DNA of 64,000 nucleotides from Paragonimus westermani (GCA_008508345.1 QNGE01003722.1:1-64000), one strand, 5' to 3'; shown: positions 1 through 11,198, counted from the stretch's first letter. The notes: generated by a model from the letters alone, not told the origin. Numbers and translations: made by a program.

Positions 1-348
1 TTGCAGTTGTAAGACGAAATCACGTACCGATTGAGATTCTGACCGGATTAACACATTGAACTTAACTCTTGCAAATGCTGCGAAATCACCCGGTTTGAAG
101 TGTCGAAGAAGTGCTTTCTTTAGCACCGGATGAGAACTATTGATTGGTGACTTCGGGAAAGCCAAGCTTTGGATAAGTACATAAGCTTCCATGGCAACGA
201 AATGCAGGGAGAAAGCAAATTTTTTCTTCTCGTTCAAATCAGATTTTGTGAGAAACCAAATGTCAAACCTCTCCGAATAGTCTTCCACTTCTCAAGCATT
301 TTAATCAGCAAATAGCTGATTCGTTCAATTAGTAGATAATTGATCCAT
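1..348 (-). pseudogene. Ty3/gypsy-type gag relic, runs off the left edge
   Basis: Read on the minus strand from an ATG at 348, the frame has three in-frame stops within about 20 codons. It is then open for roughly 96 codons to the window edge. The open part has the pattern of retrotransposon gag capsid proteins: a W-F pair early on (ERFDIWFLTKSDL), an aromatic EAYVL segment, then a P-containing linker, ALLRHFKPGDF, and a KFNVLIRSES..V.DF stretch near the edge. Gag proteins of CsRn1-like gypsy elements in flukes have this layout. Gag would form the virus-like particle of the element. The three stops make this copy defective, and pol, if present, lies outside the window. The gag family call is from pattern recognition and has not been searched. 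Confidence 0.6.
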
Positions 349-368
349 TGTGAAAGCGCGACGCCAAA

Positions 369-906
369 TGTTGTAATTAAAGTTGAACTATATAGGATAA
401 GGATTGGACGTATAAGGAGTGCACAAGACTATCAGACACAATAACACAGAATGTATATTGTTTAATCGTATGTTTTACACTTATACAGAATATTAGCTTA
501 ATAAAAAAATTGGACAACAAAAGGAGACGAGGCATATAAGTCATGTTCATCACAGTATAATAGCAAGAAGGCAAGCGGAGGGTGATCAAGACTCCAGCGA
601 AGAATGCCCAACCGACACGAAGCAAAAGACAGTAATCAACCTCATGAAGGCGGCTGAAAGTCTGTTTCTGTGCCGGAAGGCGGCTGCGGAACCTCTTGTC
701 GATGTCGGAACAGTCTGTTTTTGAGATGCCGTATCGATTGTGAGGGAGCATGGCAAAGCTGTAGGCCAAACAATTTTTTCGGTTCGGCATAAAAACGCCT
801 CTCTGTGCTCTGTCAGGCGGGGAGCTGGATTTTCTTTTGAACAGCCAGTTAGCAGAAACCGATCTCTCTGAGGTTTTCCATCCAGAACTCCGTCGATTGT
901 TTGACA
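369..906 (-). repeat. probable LTR of the gypsy-type element
   Basis: Directly upstream of the gag relic on the minus strand is a 538-bp stretch that reads TGTCAAACAATCG... and ends ...AATTACAACA, that is TG...CA ends. About 20 bases between it and the gag ATG (349-368) hold TTTGGCGTCGCG, where a primer binding site is expected. I could not assign a tRNA to it. The 176-codon open frame at 377-907 lies inside this LTR and resembles no protein I know. The outer boundary is inferred from the TG/CA rule only. A second LTR is not in the window. Confidence 0.4.
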
Positions 907-1129
907 CGTTTATGCTCCTAGCGAAACGGGGGTGACCGTTTCAAGGTAAAAGACAACAGCCGGCTAGAAGGGTCAGTTACTTCGTCAGTGACCTGCGTTA
1001 CCTCTCCGAGCGAGTGTACGAGGGTGATTCCACCCAAAAGCAAAATAAACAGTTGGCCATCGGAGTGTCCAGTGTGAACATTGAGTGTGAGCTCTGTTGC
1101 ATCTTCCGACCACTTTGAACGCATTCCGG

Positions 1130-1290
1130 ATTTTCAAGTTGACCATCACTCATATTTGATCGCAGCTTCCGCATTCAGATAGAAGTTCGAAAGAGGCTGG
1201 CTGCAAAGTCCGTCTGAATGCGAACGCTGCGATCAACTGTGAGTGATGGTCAACTTGAAAATAAACCGAATCCCCGACTACTCATCAGTA
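1130..1290. mobile_element. palindromic tail pair of the hammerhead/tRNA element family, tails only
   Basis: The left arm (1130-1182) is the reverse complement of the right arm (1212-1262), around a spacer of about 29 bp carrying CGAAAGAGGCTGGCTG. The right, plus-strand unit runs on through AAATAAACCGAATCCCCGAC to CATCAGTA at 1290. The same sequence ends the complete copies at 40.7 and 49.3 kb. This copy lacks the hammerhead and tRNA-like head. It is followed immediately by PLE endonuclease coding sequence. Confidence 0.75.
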
Positions 1291-1436
1291 AGCACCAAGG
1301 ATTGGTTGAAACAAGTGATAACACACTGTCCTCAACTTGGTGAACCGACTGTTCGAAATTCGACGTCATCGATTTTGGAACCCCTCATGACGACAGGTCA
1401 CCAAGTTGACCCATCAAACTCTTCCATGGTATTTTT
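1291..1436 (+). pseudogene. fragment of Penelope-like GIY-YIG endonuclease, C-terminal side
   Basis: The plus frame in phase with the ATG at 1243 reads KDWLK, then SSILEPLMTTGHQVDPSNS. This matches the end of PLE endonuclease domains, where a WL segment is followed by S-S-I-x-x-H-L, TGH and a D-P pair. It ends at a single N (1437) and is flanked on both sides by the same repeat tail. It therefore looks like a severely 5'-truncated PLE between two partial terminal repeats. Too short to be functional. Confidence 0.55.
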
Positions 1437-1437
1437 N

Positions 1438-1476
1438 ATGGTCAACTTGAAAATAAACCAAATCCCCGACTACTCA
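1438..1476 (+). repeat. terminal tail fragment of the same element family
   Basis: The 39 bases repeat 1243-1281 almost exactly: GGTCAACTTGAAAATAAACC, then a one-base change, then ATCCCCGACTACTCA. With the unit at 1186-1290 this makes a tandem pair of tails around the endonuclease fragment. The join at N 1437 may be an assembly artefact. Confidence 0.7.
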
Positions 1477-1490
1477 CCGCTAATTGTCGC

Positions 1491-2144
1491 GTTTTGAGTA
1501 TCAACTTGCGGGAAGACTGCTATCCTTTTTTCCCAATTTTCTAACTCATGTGCAAATATGTTCTGATGATTTTTCCATTGACGTAAGACATCTCAATTTT
1601 CGTCGACTATTTTTCGCACAAAGTTATTTTACGAAGTGGCATAAAGCAACTTTGTGTACCCTCACTGTTGACTACGGAACATTATTTTGAATTTATTGCT
1701 GCATTTTTTCACGATTTGTACATCTCATTGTTCAAAAACCGGATCACCTTGGTTCGTCAGAAGATATATACTGTTGATTCTCCTGGTTTTTCGACTGTAC
1801 TTTGCTACTTTCGGACTGAACGATTTTTCCCTACATCGCCCTCAACTCTTAAGATAACCGACCTTTAGTCGAGCATCTAGAACTGTGTTCAACTTGACAA
1901 TATGCAAATACTCTGCATTTAACAGTAGTGGGTGCACTCACTTTGGACAGTTTTGGTTAATTTACTAGGTTGTTAACTGTGCTCGAGTTGGAGAACACAG
2001 TGACATTGACACTTTAGGAGATCAATAATCACATTTCAAGTTCATTATATTGGTCATGCACAGGTCCGTAAAACACTGGAACGGTTACTTTCTTGGATGT
2101 GTTACAGCAGCGAAATTACTTGTTCCGAGGTATCTGTCACTTAC
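1491..2144. other. no recognised gene
   Basis: AT-rich with short open frames only (66-68 codons at 1484-1690 and 1668-1868, plus). I see no domain, RNA gene or further repeat copy. Confidence 0.4.
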
Positions 2145-2303
2145 ACATGGAGATTTCGGTTCACTTAATGTGACCGAAAACTGATCGACCTTACTCATGG
2201 ATCGCATTGCAACAGGATTAATTCCACTGGGGTCTTTCTTCAATCGAGACACTGGTCCAAATGCTTGAGGTTTGACTAGGTTGTACAGTTGGCCATCACC
2301 CAC
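2145..2303 (-). CDS. candidate internal exon (53 codons) of a minus-strand gene
   Basis: On the minus strand a good acceptor (GATCTTTCAG) at 2304 is followed by 159 bases open in one frame, then a strong donor (GTAAGTGA) at 2144. The exon is phase 0 at both ends. Its translation starts VGDGQLYNLVKPQAFGPV and ends VTLSEPKSPC. The amino-acid composition is coding-like and both flanking frames are closed. I do not recognise the family. It is in phase with the candidate exons at 3075-3139 and 3361-3400, so it may belong to the same gene. Confidence 0.4.
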
Positions 2304-3074
2304 CTGAAAGATCATTTAGAGCAATGGGAATGATTAGACGGTACCTACTAACAGCTTTTTGGGTCTGCTTACAAAACACCACATAATAATGTACACTCCG
2401 GTTACCTACTGTACTAAGTCGGGCAGTACAAAATGTCTCTACATAGCACATTACATCCTCAAACCTTGTGAACGATAGAGACTCCATCAGTCCATCCCAG
2501 CAAGGTTAGGAAAACAGCGTACGTCCTACCGCTGTCCATGTTGCGTAATCTTCAGATATGTGTTGTGAACGATGCATCACCGGACAACGGGGACATCACA
2601 CCACGCTTATGTCACAGAAACTAAGCCGCTACACATTCACTTTGCCAAGTGTGATAAGACTTGCAGATTAAGGTTGGTTTCTGTAAGCCAAGGCTGACAA
2701 TACCTAATGCATCTGGTGACCAGCAGAAAGTAGGTATGAGCAGAGCGTCGTTATAACTGTTTCTGAGTACACCAATTGCTCCACGATAAACAAATCACAC
2801 GGCGTCATCCATCTATTTGCGTCTAATGCAAGTGCCATTCCTTACTGTTTGTAGTCTTACTGGATTTCACATTGATAATACAAGGTAGCATTCTTGCTGT
2901 CAGCTTCCCGCCGCACTACGGCAATTAATGATCTTTGCCTGTCTTTCCCTTCTGGTCGTTTTCAACACTCAGGCTTGGAGAGACCCAGCAACCTGGCTGA
3001 GGTTGCTTGGCTTTCTCGACATTGGTGCACTCAGCAAACAGAAGGGCCGTCTGTTACAAGTGAGTGTAGTTCAC

Positions 3075-3139
3075 AAATGGGCCATCGCATGCAATCGGCT
3101 TCACTTGAGTGTTGACTATACCGAGAACTGACCTGACAC
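3075..3139 (-). CDS. candidate exon, Tudor-like continuation
   Basis: The acceptor GACTGCCTCAG at 3140 opens a 65-base exon that takes up the single leftover base of the exon at 3361-3400. It reads CVRSVLGIVNTQVKPIAC and ends in phase 0 at a weak GTGAAC donor. An alternative donor at 3057 would change the phase. The text after VDYG in Tudor domains usually has a basic L/V strand and a P-x-A-x-x-C segment, and QVKPIAC fits that. The assignment is tentative. Confidence 0.3.
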
Positions 3140-3360
3140 CTGAGGCAGTCAAATAGATTTACTTCATTAGATGATGACATGACAGTAGATGCAGGACTTA
3201 CGAACTGTGGTAAAGTGTGTAGTAAGGATCATATACGTGTTGGAAACATGTTTTTTGTCCACAGCTGCTAGCCTCTTCATGCTATGTTAGCCGGAGATTA
3301 GAGGAGGCTTGATGGTAGGCATTAGGAGAATTCAGGATCAAGGACGACTTTTCAACTTAC

Positions 3361-3400
3361 AACAGTCAACCATTTCTACAGTGCTTCCGTAATCTACCAC
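3361..3400 (-). CDS. candidate 40-nt exon with Tudor-like VDYG motif
   Basis: It lies between an acceptor (GTACTGCCTCAG) at 3401 and a strong donor (GTAAGTTG) at 3360. It reads VVDYGSTVEMVDC with one base left over. In Tudor domains, which bind methylated arginine or lysine and are common in germline piRNA-pathway proteins, the signature strand is V-x-F-x-D-Y-G-N. Here the N is S. The splice sites, phase agreement with 3075-3139 and the motif point the same way, but the exon is short. Confidence 0.32.
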
Positions 3401-4830
3401 CTGAGGCAGTACATAACAACTTAGGCGTCGGCTATTGAGGCAGTAGTGACCAGGATCAGAAATGTCTGGAATGTTTCAACGACAATGGCAACGTTATTTC
3501 AATTTCGACAGGAGAAAAGGATGAGATGACTGCAGTCTCCGCAATGAACACAAGACACGAAAATAGCAAGATAGCAATCTGTGATGCATTTCATGATCGA
3601 CATTGCCGAAGCAGAGGCGGCTGGTTGGTAACACTAGGTAAGTTGGTGCAACCCTATGCTGGTAGCAGCGACACATTCTGTAATTGCTGTCGAATGAATT
3701 TGGCCTGTCCGTTCAGTCTGCTGAAGCACTAGTGACGGTCCTAATATACAGTCCCTATCCTTATGGGTCGCAATTAGCTAACTCATGGTTTTATATGAAA
3801 TACGCCAGCCAACCAGTTAACACTTCCTTACCATTTACACAGCTCACATTCATCATTTAACATTCAAGTAAGCGCCTCAATTCCTGATTACACTAACTTC
3901 TCGTCTTGAAGTCATCCTCACCTAAGCTCACATATTCGTCTTAATTATGTAGGGCTATCGGTGCAACCGTTTTCGAGAATTGATAAATACCATTTTCAAG
4001 ACTCAGATATACTCTTCACTATTGTTGTCAAGCCTGCTAGTTATGCTTGCACACATATACTAACTAAACAAGTTTGTATTGAAAATGCTGACATTCTTTC
4101 TTCTAAATCTCATCCAGTTTATAGTTTATCGCCTTTCCTTTTAAACTAAACCATGTTCGTTCTAAAGTGCGCAGAAATGTTAACTTCTGTCAGGAATAAC
4201 ATAAAGCTACGAAATTTTGCTGATACTTGTGCAACAACTGTTGGCAGTTGTCCATCATGCTAACAGCGTAGGTTCAAACGTATCAACAGTCCCTTTAACC
4301 TTCTTCTTGTTAATTAGAAGTGACACACAATTGTGTATCATCGGAAGATATCTTGAGAACTGTAATGTACATGTGCACCACGATTTAAAGTGAGAAATTG
4401 CGTAGGCAATTGACATCGCATTTTTTTATATCATGTACTATACTGCTGTTGCCCCTATTCAGAATATCGCACTGCTACCCACGGGGCCTTACATCAGTGT
4501 CGAACGAATATTTGAATTCACAAACTTGTATATTAGTTGGGCCTCTGTATAACAATTAGAAAGACGTTTGTTTTTCAAGGTTGGTCTATTTCTGTATATG
4601 TGGTTTAGCTAGCCGCAGTTTAATTTCACATTAAATATCAATGTATACCTGAACACTCTCTCTCTCTCGGGTTCCTTAGTTCTGCTCCGTATAACCTTAT
4701 TGTAGGTCACTGGATTTGCTATTGTGGAGAAGAGAAAAGAATTCTCTGGGGTTGCACCCTTTAACTCATCTCATAAAAGCCACTCAGTCATTTCCATTGT
4801 GATGTAGGCGCATTCATTTTCGACAACTAG

Positions 4831-5033
4831 TCAACGACAAACATTTAGCTGGGTTTCTTCCAGGTGCCTGCCAAAAGTATTTCTCAATTTCTGCTTTCCG
4901 AGATAAACAGTCATTTGTTCTAGCCCGCCTTTTTGTATGGTTGTTGTCTGTAGCAAGGTACAACGGGTAATACACGCCTTCAGGGGCACTCTGCGAAGAA
5001 GGTAAGCTTCTTGTAAGTCATTAATTTGTACAC
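4831..5033 (-). CDS. candidate exon, 3' limit uncertain
   Basis: An acceptor (CTTATGCCCAG) at 5034 is followed by a frame open down to a stop at 4831. It enters in phase 1, joining the exon at 5069-5162 to give a Ser codon, and continues VQINDLQEAYLLRRVPLKA. The DL.E......VPLKA..C.L pattern resembles the region downstream of DYG in Tudor repeats. It begins at the same splice phase as the exon at 3075-3139, as repeated domains often do. I found no convincing donor, so the real exon may be shorter than this open frame. Confidence 0.28.
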
Positions 5034-5068
5034 CTGGGCATAAGCCCAATATGTGTAATGGAACTTAC

Positions 5069-5162
5069 TCAGGTAATGCGTGTGTGAAACTCTTGTGAGA
5101 AAACTCTTATTTCGTATTACTTGAGTACCTCCAGTTAATTGGGGAAGCAGTTCAGACCCGAG
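5069..5162 (-). CDS. candidate exon, 94 nt
   Basis: The acceptor GATCTGATTTGGCAG at 5163 and donor GTAAGTTCC at 5068 bound a frame open for 31 codons plus one base (LGSELLPQLTGGTQ at the start, VSHTHYL at the end). The exit phase matches the next exon at 5033. The implied intron is only 35 nt (5034-5068). Very small introns are known in schistosome genes, so this is possible but unproven. Confidence 0.27.
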
Positions 5163-7392
5163 CTGCCAAATCAGATCGCAGCTTATTGATACTCTTTATC
5201 AGTCTTCTGGCGGCACACTTGATAACTAGCTACCTCGCACCACACACACCCGGAGGAAAGGCACACCTCTGTATCAGTCAGTGATAAATGACCAACCAAA
5301 ATAATGTTCAGGAGCTCACTGAATTAAGTCGTTGTGAACTTTTCTAATTTAGCTGTACTCACCAAACTTTCGATAAGGTATTATCTAATCAGATATTAAA
5401 AATAACTAGCCAGGGAGTGTGAACCCTGTGCTAGTTTCTTGGCCATATGTGTGGGGTTCACAAAATAAAACATGGCCTAAACTTGACACAAACCGTGACA
5501 GAACCCAGCGCTTTGTTGGAAAAGACAAAGCCATGAATTGCAGACTTGATTCCGAAGCCTCATTTCTAAACTCTTGTCGTCTCTTTGTAATCTCTTCATT
5601 CACCATGGTTTAATTCTTCCCTTCATAGCTGTCAGTATATTTACAAAGAAGCCTGAGTATGTATAAGTATATACATGAAGGAAAGAGTGCCTTCCGGATG
5701 GTGGTCGAAAAGTTCCATAGGCGACAACACCAAAGTCACAAATTTAAGTGCGTTGTACGCGAGAGAAATGACAGCACAATTGATCTCATTCACATGAAGG
5801 GTTGGCGTTATGACGAATGCGGCGGTGAGGAGGCTGATCACTTTTCCACAGTGAAATATAGGCGAAGAGAACGCTAGTGTGACGCGTACAGCTAATTGAG
5901 TTGGTTCGTTTCTTTTGAAATCGAATACCAAGGACCTCAGTCGTCCGGTAAATCATTTATACTTGCAGAGTTGCAAGCGCAAGTTGCCCATCTGTTCTAC
6001 ATTCTTCTCCGGCTTTGTTTTGAAGGTTTTCTGCTGCTTTGCCATAGTTGAATTCCTTTTGTTTTTATTCTGCAAAATTGCAACAGCACATCAACATATA
6101 CTCAAACTTTCCATTTTGTCTCCACTGTACATTTTGTTATCTAGCGTTGCGTTATCCTCATACTTTCACACTTTCCTCACGGGCTAACTATTACTACCGA
6201 AGTGTCCACTGGTGTTTTCGAGCGCTGGGAATTCAAAATCTGAGGTATCACTTATTCCACTGGTGACGACGACCTTTTCTCAATCACATGAATACTGGCC
6301 CGAGCTCGATTGCTTGTGAGGGTTTGTGCAGTCTGATAGTATCCGGTCGACATATGCTACGTGGTTCCAAACAAATTGTGTCACGAAAGTATTAAGTTTG
6401 ACTCGTATTCAAAGTCTAGTCAATCATCCCGATCTGGATGTACTGCAGGGACCTCTGCTCATATGCTTCGGGGTCTTATTCATTCGCGTGCACAGTGGAT
6501 ACGGTGTTTATGGGTTAAACCAAAGATGTTCTAGTGCAGGTAACTCTAGCTGATAGGCGTGCATGGGCGTTCTTTGCTTCCGGTCAGTGATACAGGCTAT
6601 TCTGGATACGGATATCGCTCACTAATTATGTACACCACTATCCAGTTACTTCCTCGTACATGTCTTTTGAAATTAGAATCGACGACTGATGTTACAGATA
6701 AATAGATTTGCCCACTTCAGACTCCTGGGTTAACAGTTTTATTGAGAGTAGGTGGGTGTGAAGTGTTGATTAAAACCCAGAATCACTCCTCACTACGATT
6801 ATTATTCCAAGGTTAATGGCAATATCTAGTTTGTAAGCGCTCTTGTTTTAGGTTTTTCACTGCACAGAGCCCTCAAGGAGCAACACACTGATACGAAACT
6901 AATTTCTGTCTTACCTACCTATGTTTTGTACACAGACAAGCCTGACACAACAACCCGTTTCACCTGGTTGTTTAAAATCACATCATTACCAGTTACTACA
7001 TATATGTAAGAGGATATCAGCAAAAATAAAGAAAAAATTGGTAGTTTGCCTCTGTATCATCGAAACGGTACCGTCTGATTGCTGAAATGAACCGTGCACT
7101 ATATCCACGTACATTCAGTTACGCTCGATTGCTCAGATACTTCGCTTTTTCCTAACGAGTGTGTAAAAGGACTTCCTGGGGATGACTATCATCTCCTCTA
7201 TCATCTGTTTCACCTGACGCAAAGGGGTTGTGTGAACAACCTGACCGTTCGTTATGGCGTAATTAGAGATTCCTTGAATATGAAGTCATTTGGTAAATTG
7301 ACAGAAACGCATACTATGCGAAGAAGACTCGCTCACTTATTATATCATCTGAATGTTCACCACACCAAGCAGTACCCGGCAAGACCACTAAC
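5163..7392. other. probable intron/intergenic; open frames, no recognised domain
   Basis: The minus-strand frames at 5406-5606 (66 codons) and 5641-5931 (96 codons) have coding-like stretches such as SFPTKRWVLSRFVSSLGHVL. They could be exons of the minus-strand gene, but I could not fix splice limits. No repeats or RNA genes seen. Confidence 0.3.
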
Positions 7393-7490
7393 CGATAAGA
7401 ACTGGTAATAGCGGCCGGGAGTAATCTGTCGGCAAAGTCTATGAATGTTCCTGATCAGGTTGAAAACGTTACGGTCATTTAAATCTTTGA
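7393..7490 (-). CDS. weak candidate exon, 98 nt
   Basis: A strong acceptor (CACTTTTTCTATAG) at 7491 is followed by a frame reading KDLNDRNVFNLIRNIHRL to a moderate donor (GTTAGT) at 7392. It would exit in phase 0, which the exon at 5162 accepts. Nothing links the two beyond strand and phase. No family recognised. Confidence 0.2.
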
Positions 7491-8792
7491 CTATAGAAAA
7501 AGTGGCATGTATCAGCCAATGATGTGCTCGAATCCGCATCGTCCCTAATGTTACATAGTATGGCTCATCTTCCTTTTGACATGCTGTTACATCGTCTCAC
7601 CGTAGCTTTTGAGGATAGACTGAACCACAGTTGCCATGGGACACCTCTGGTGGACGATTATGTATGCACTTATCACTAGAGATAGTGAAGCAAAACACAA
7701 ATTTCGAACATAGTGATAAATGTAAAAACTAAGAAAGCTTACAACATTTCGGTAAGGAGGTCCCCGCTATGTCTCAGGAGCTTTAGGTTTGCGATATCAT
7801 ATATTACGCAACCAACAAGGTTATTAGTTTTCAGCTTCACAACAAAGAAATAAATGTCTAGGTAATGTTAATTATCCCTGCAGGGGTATGTTCTGTGCTA
7901 CTCTTCACTAGATAGAATGCAGTGGTTTAGCTACTACCAACGTATTCTACAGTTATAGATTTCACAGTCTTATCAGAGCTCAAGACGTCATACCAGACAC
8001 ACGGTAACCTGTTACTTTGCAAGTCCGACGGATATCTTCAACCTAGGTGCACATAATACTCATCTAATATTGCGTTTAACACGGATGATATCAAACGACT
8101 GGATTCAGTGTATCGTACTGATTCACTTAAAGTTGCATCGATAAACATTCCATACCTGCACAGATCGATGCAGAGAGCCATTACTGTCCGTTCGTCAGTC
8201 ACTATCATATCTCGGGAATTTTAATTTAGTGTACAGTGTTTCACATTCTGAGTAGTAAGCAAACCAAACGGCTGTACGACCAGTATGCATTGCACAAGAT
8301 AATATTATATTCCGACTTGTCAGGACCTCAACCTATGAGCCCAAATAACAGCCATATGTATACAAACCATCCGTATGTGAAATTAAAACTGTAGTGTTGT
8401 GATTTAACGGATTTTAAACAACTAACTCCACTTTTGATACCACTTCAACTATTTCAGGTTAATTCAACGGTATGTGTTACTCAAAGTTGAAAATAAAAAA
8501 ATGCTGTTTTCAAACTCGAAAAGGTTTGGTTTACGTATCGTTTTGCTTTGACACGAGCCCCATTCCATTTTTAGCGGTTCATCATACGTTAACAATACTT
8601 CACTGATGAAGCAGCTTTCATTTCGCGGACCACATACACATCATGGCACAAGTCTATTAATCTTCGCTAACAACGTAGACCATGATCACCTTGTCACTGC
8701 AGATCATCGCCTCAACCTAATGCAGACTTCCCGTGCATTCTACACGTATATTACAAGTCACTATTAAGCCTGTCGATAACTGATGTTTGCAG
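7491..8792. other. no recognised gene
   Basis: Short random-looking frames, no domain, no repeat copy seen. Confidence 0.4.
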
Positions 8793-8898
8793 ATGAGCAT
8801 TTGTGTGCACCGGCAGCTTTTACAAATCATACAGATACAGTGACCACAGATAACGCAAACAGATCCCCATCACCCTCGTATTCCCTAATTCCCAGTTG
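8793..8898 (+). CDS. weak candidate exon, plus strand
   Basis: Acceptor GATGTTTGCAG at 8791-8792, then a frame open for more than 50 codons reading EHLCAPAAFTNHTDTVTTD. A GTAATC donor just after SLIPS is the likely exon end. Ser/Thr/Asn-rich with possible N-glycosylation sites. No family recognised. Could be chance. Confidence 0.18.
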
Positions 8899-10474
8899 TA
8901 ATCACGCTGTTCGTCGACCTTCAAGGAAATCACTGTCAATAGTGATCTTATGCTGATTGGTTGGTTCCCTCAATTTAATAGTATTTGCGTCAATTTCCCC
9001 GCAAACTCACCTTGGTGAATTAAAAACGATTTCCGAACAATTACTTTCTTATCGATCCACGTGGCTTATTTTGACGTCAATGACAACTAGTCAAAACGAC
9101 TATAATGCTGTACGAAGATTTCTGGATTGCTTGCAATTCCAAGTTTTTGCATGCTGTATCTGACATCTATCCGTTCGAACTCTGAGCAGAACGTTTTTCG
9201 TTTTAAACCAATTTTCGAATTTCTAATGTTAAGAGATAATATCGTAGAAGTGAAGTGACGAAGACAGGTTTAAATAAATTGAATGATACTTACGATAAAC
9301 GTTGGAAAATGTTTTTGATATTAGTTAAGCTAAAGAAGAGCACTTGAATAAGATTCGTCAGATTGACTAACGTTTCCAACAACTGATATGGCTGACGAAA
9401 ATTTCCTTCATTTGCTTCCGTTATTATTTGAACTACTCAATGGAAAAGTTAAGGTTTCATCCACCATTGTTAAAGTCATTTCTTGAGTGGGTCTTGGTTA
9501 AATTACCGCTGTTAATTTCTATGGAAACGAATTAAACACAGATTTCTGATTATGGTTGCTCACCGTACTCAACATTCGTTCGGATGTTTGTGAACTTGAA
9601 CCTATTAAAAAGATTTTATGCCCAAATTATTCTTGAAAACTGTGGATTCTGTTGGGGTTAATGTTCTTTTCTATTGCAAGTTAGTTTTTGATTCATCAGA
9701 ATGCACTATAATAACGAATGCTGAGAGTCAATTTTTAACGGAAATGTCACGATCATTTCCCGATTCCCATAGAGGTCGCAAAACCTTCCGAAATGGTTTC
9801 GCAACGGTTCGATAACGCTCACTTCAAGTGCAATCGGCTCTTACTTAACTGACACTGGCCACCAAATTGAGCCGGATGAATCCCTCCGAGTTATCTACGA
9901 GGTTTGTCCAGTCCACTCCAGAGCTGTCAGGTTGCGGTTGTTATCGGCGACCGAGGCTATTGCCAACAGATTCCGCAACCCTTTTCTGTGTGTCCGAAAA
10001 CAGTTCATGAAAACCGTATATCTCTCTTAGACAACTATTCCACAGTTAATTGAAGCACTAGCAAGTGCGGACTACTCGACACCGAAGGATGCATGTCTCA
10101 CGGCAGGCATGAGTGACAGTGTCACGCACTGACCAAAGCTCACTCCTGCAGTAGGATGTGATCCGCCCCTTGTCTATGATTTTAATGAGCCACCGGACTT
10201 GCTCTAATCATTCATGAATACAACGCATGTACCCTATGTAATTGGAGAAACCCGATGGGAATTACCAAAAACAGCTGTTTCGCATAACTGACTTCTCCAG
10301 TCATGATCACCCTATAATAAATCATTTTTACCCAATTTCTTAATTCAAACTGATTTCCGAGTAGCGTCTGTAACCCAGTAAACCAAGCACGCTACATAAA
10401 TAACAGGAAGCGCCATTTTTATTACTGCGTCAGCCGAATGTGGCAAATTCCGAAAATCCGTTACATTTACTTAC
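8899..10474. other. no recognised gene
   Basis: No domain-bearing frame. A minus-strand 36-nt segment at 9294-9329 has both a good acceptor and a GTAAGT donor, but it is too short to call. Confidence 0.35.
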
Positions 10475-10708
10475 ATTCCGAAAGCAAACTCTTCCGTTCA
10501 GACCAAAGTCTGTCGCACTATTTTCATCAAAACACCGCACCATATTTTCGGGATAACCTGGGATCACTACATAAGCTTCATTTGATGCAATCACTATGTC
10601 CTTTCGTCTATGGACAGTCCAACTTGGTGTTTCTGCGACCAACATAAGAAAAAGAACGTACATGAAAAGATCTTTCTTCTTCTCACAACTGCTTATGGAC
10701 TTTTGCAT
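10475..10708 (-). CDS. candidate first coding exon of a secreted or membrane protein
   Basis: From the ATG at 10708 the minus frame has a basic start and a hydrophobic run (LFMYVLFLMLVAETPSW), as in a signal peptide or anchor. It continues DIVIASNEAYVVIPGYPENM and C-containing text to FRN. At FRN a strong donor (GTAAGTAAA) sits at 10474. The exon would end in phase 0. The VIPGYPENM..C piece is faintly like the start of a CUB domain, but that is not enough to name it. An internal Met (MYVLF) is an alternative start. No downstream exon was found. Confidence 0.35.
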
Positions 10709-11192
10709 TTACAAAGAAAAGCGTGAAACATTCCGTCCGAGAGCTGATGACCTAGCTAGTGATCAGCAGGCGACGAACTAGTTTTGGTTTCAAACGAACA
10801 GCGTTCGATATTTCTGGTGTTCTGCTCCTCTCACCAAATTGATCGCAAATATTTCTTCGTCACGAATAAATTCAGCGAATCTTTTGCTCATCAAAATGGT
10901 GACTAAATAATGCCCAGAAGAAATAGTGTTCTTTTGACTTTGTGATAGCGGCGGAGACTGCGATACGTTTACCTTGCTTCTGGTGAGTCAGCTGTCATGA
11001 ATAAATGTAAAAAAGCTGTCGCTTTGTAGGCGGCTAAAATTGACCCGCCCTTCAAAGTTTTACGTCATCTTTTTTAAGAAGAGTTAGTCTCACAAATCTG
11101 TTTGGTCCCAAAACCCGACTAATGTGTTAGGATAAGTCTAAAATTTTTGGCTGTTAATCTGCAGAAAAAAAAATCTGGCTATAATCGAACAG

Positions 11193-11198
11193 TTTATT
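11193..11198 (-). terminator. polyadenylation signal of the actin gene
   Basis: AATAAA on the minus strand about 50 bases after the actin stop codon. There is no genomic poly(A) tract on the coding strand after it, so the gene does not look like a fresh retrocopy. Confidence 0.65.

Noticed and set aside
377..907. 176-codon minus open frame
   Set aside because: It lies within the probable LTR next to the gag relic and has no recognisable domain or coding-like order.
1243..1497. 84-codon plus open frame as a gene
   Set aside because: It is a chance frame made of repeat tail, PLE endonuclease fragment and a second tail, and crosses an N.
8600..8630. Another hammerhead (CTGATGAAGCAGC)
   Set aside because: No GAAA block in the right place and no stem II.
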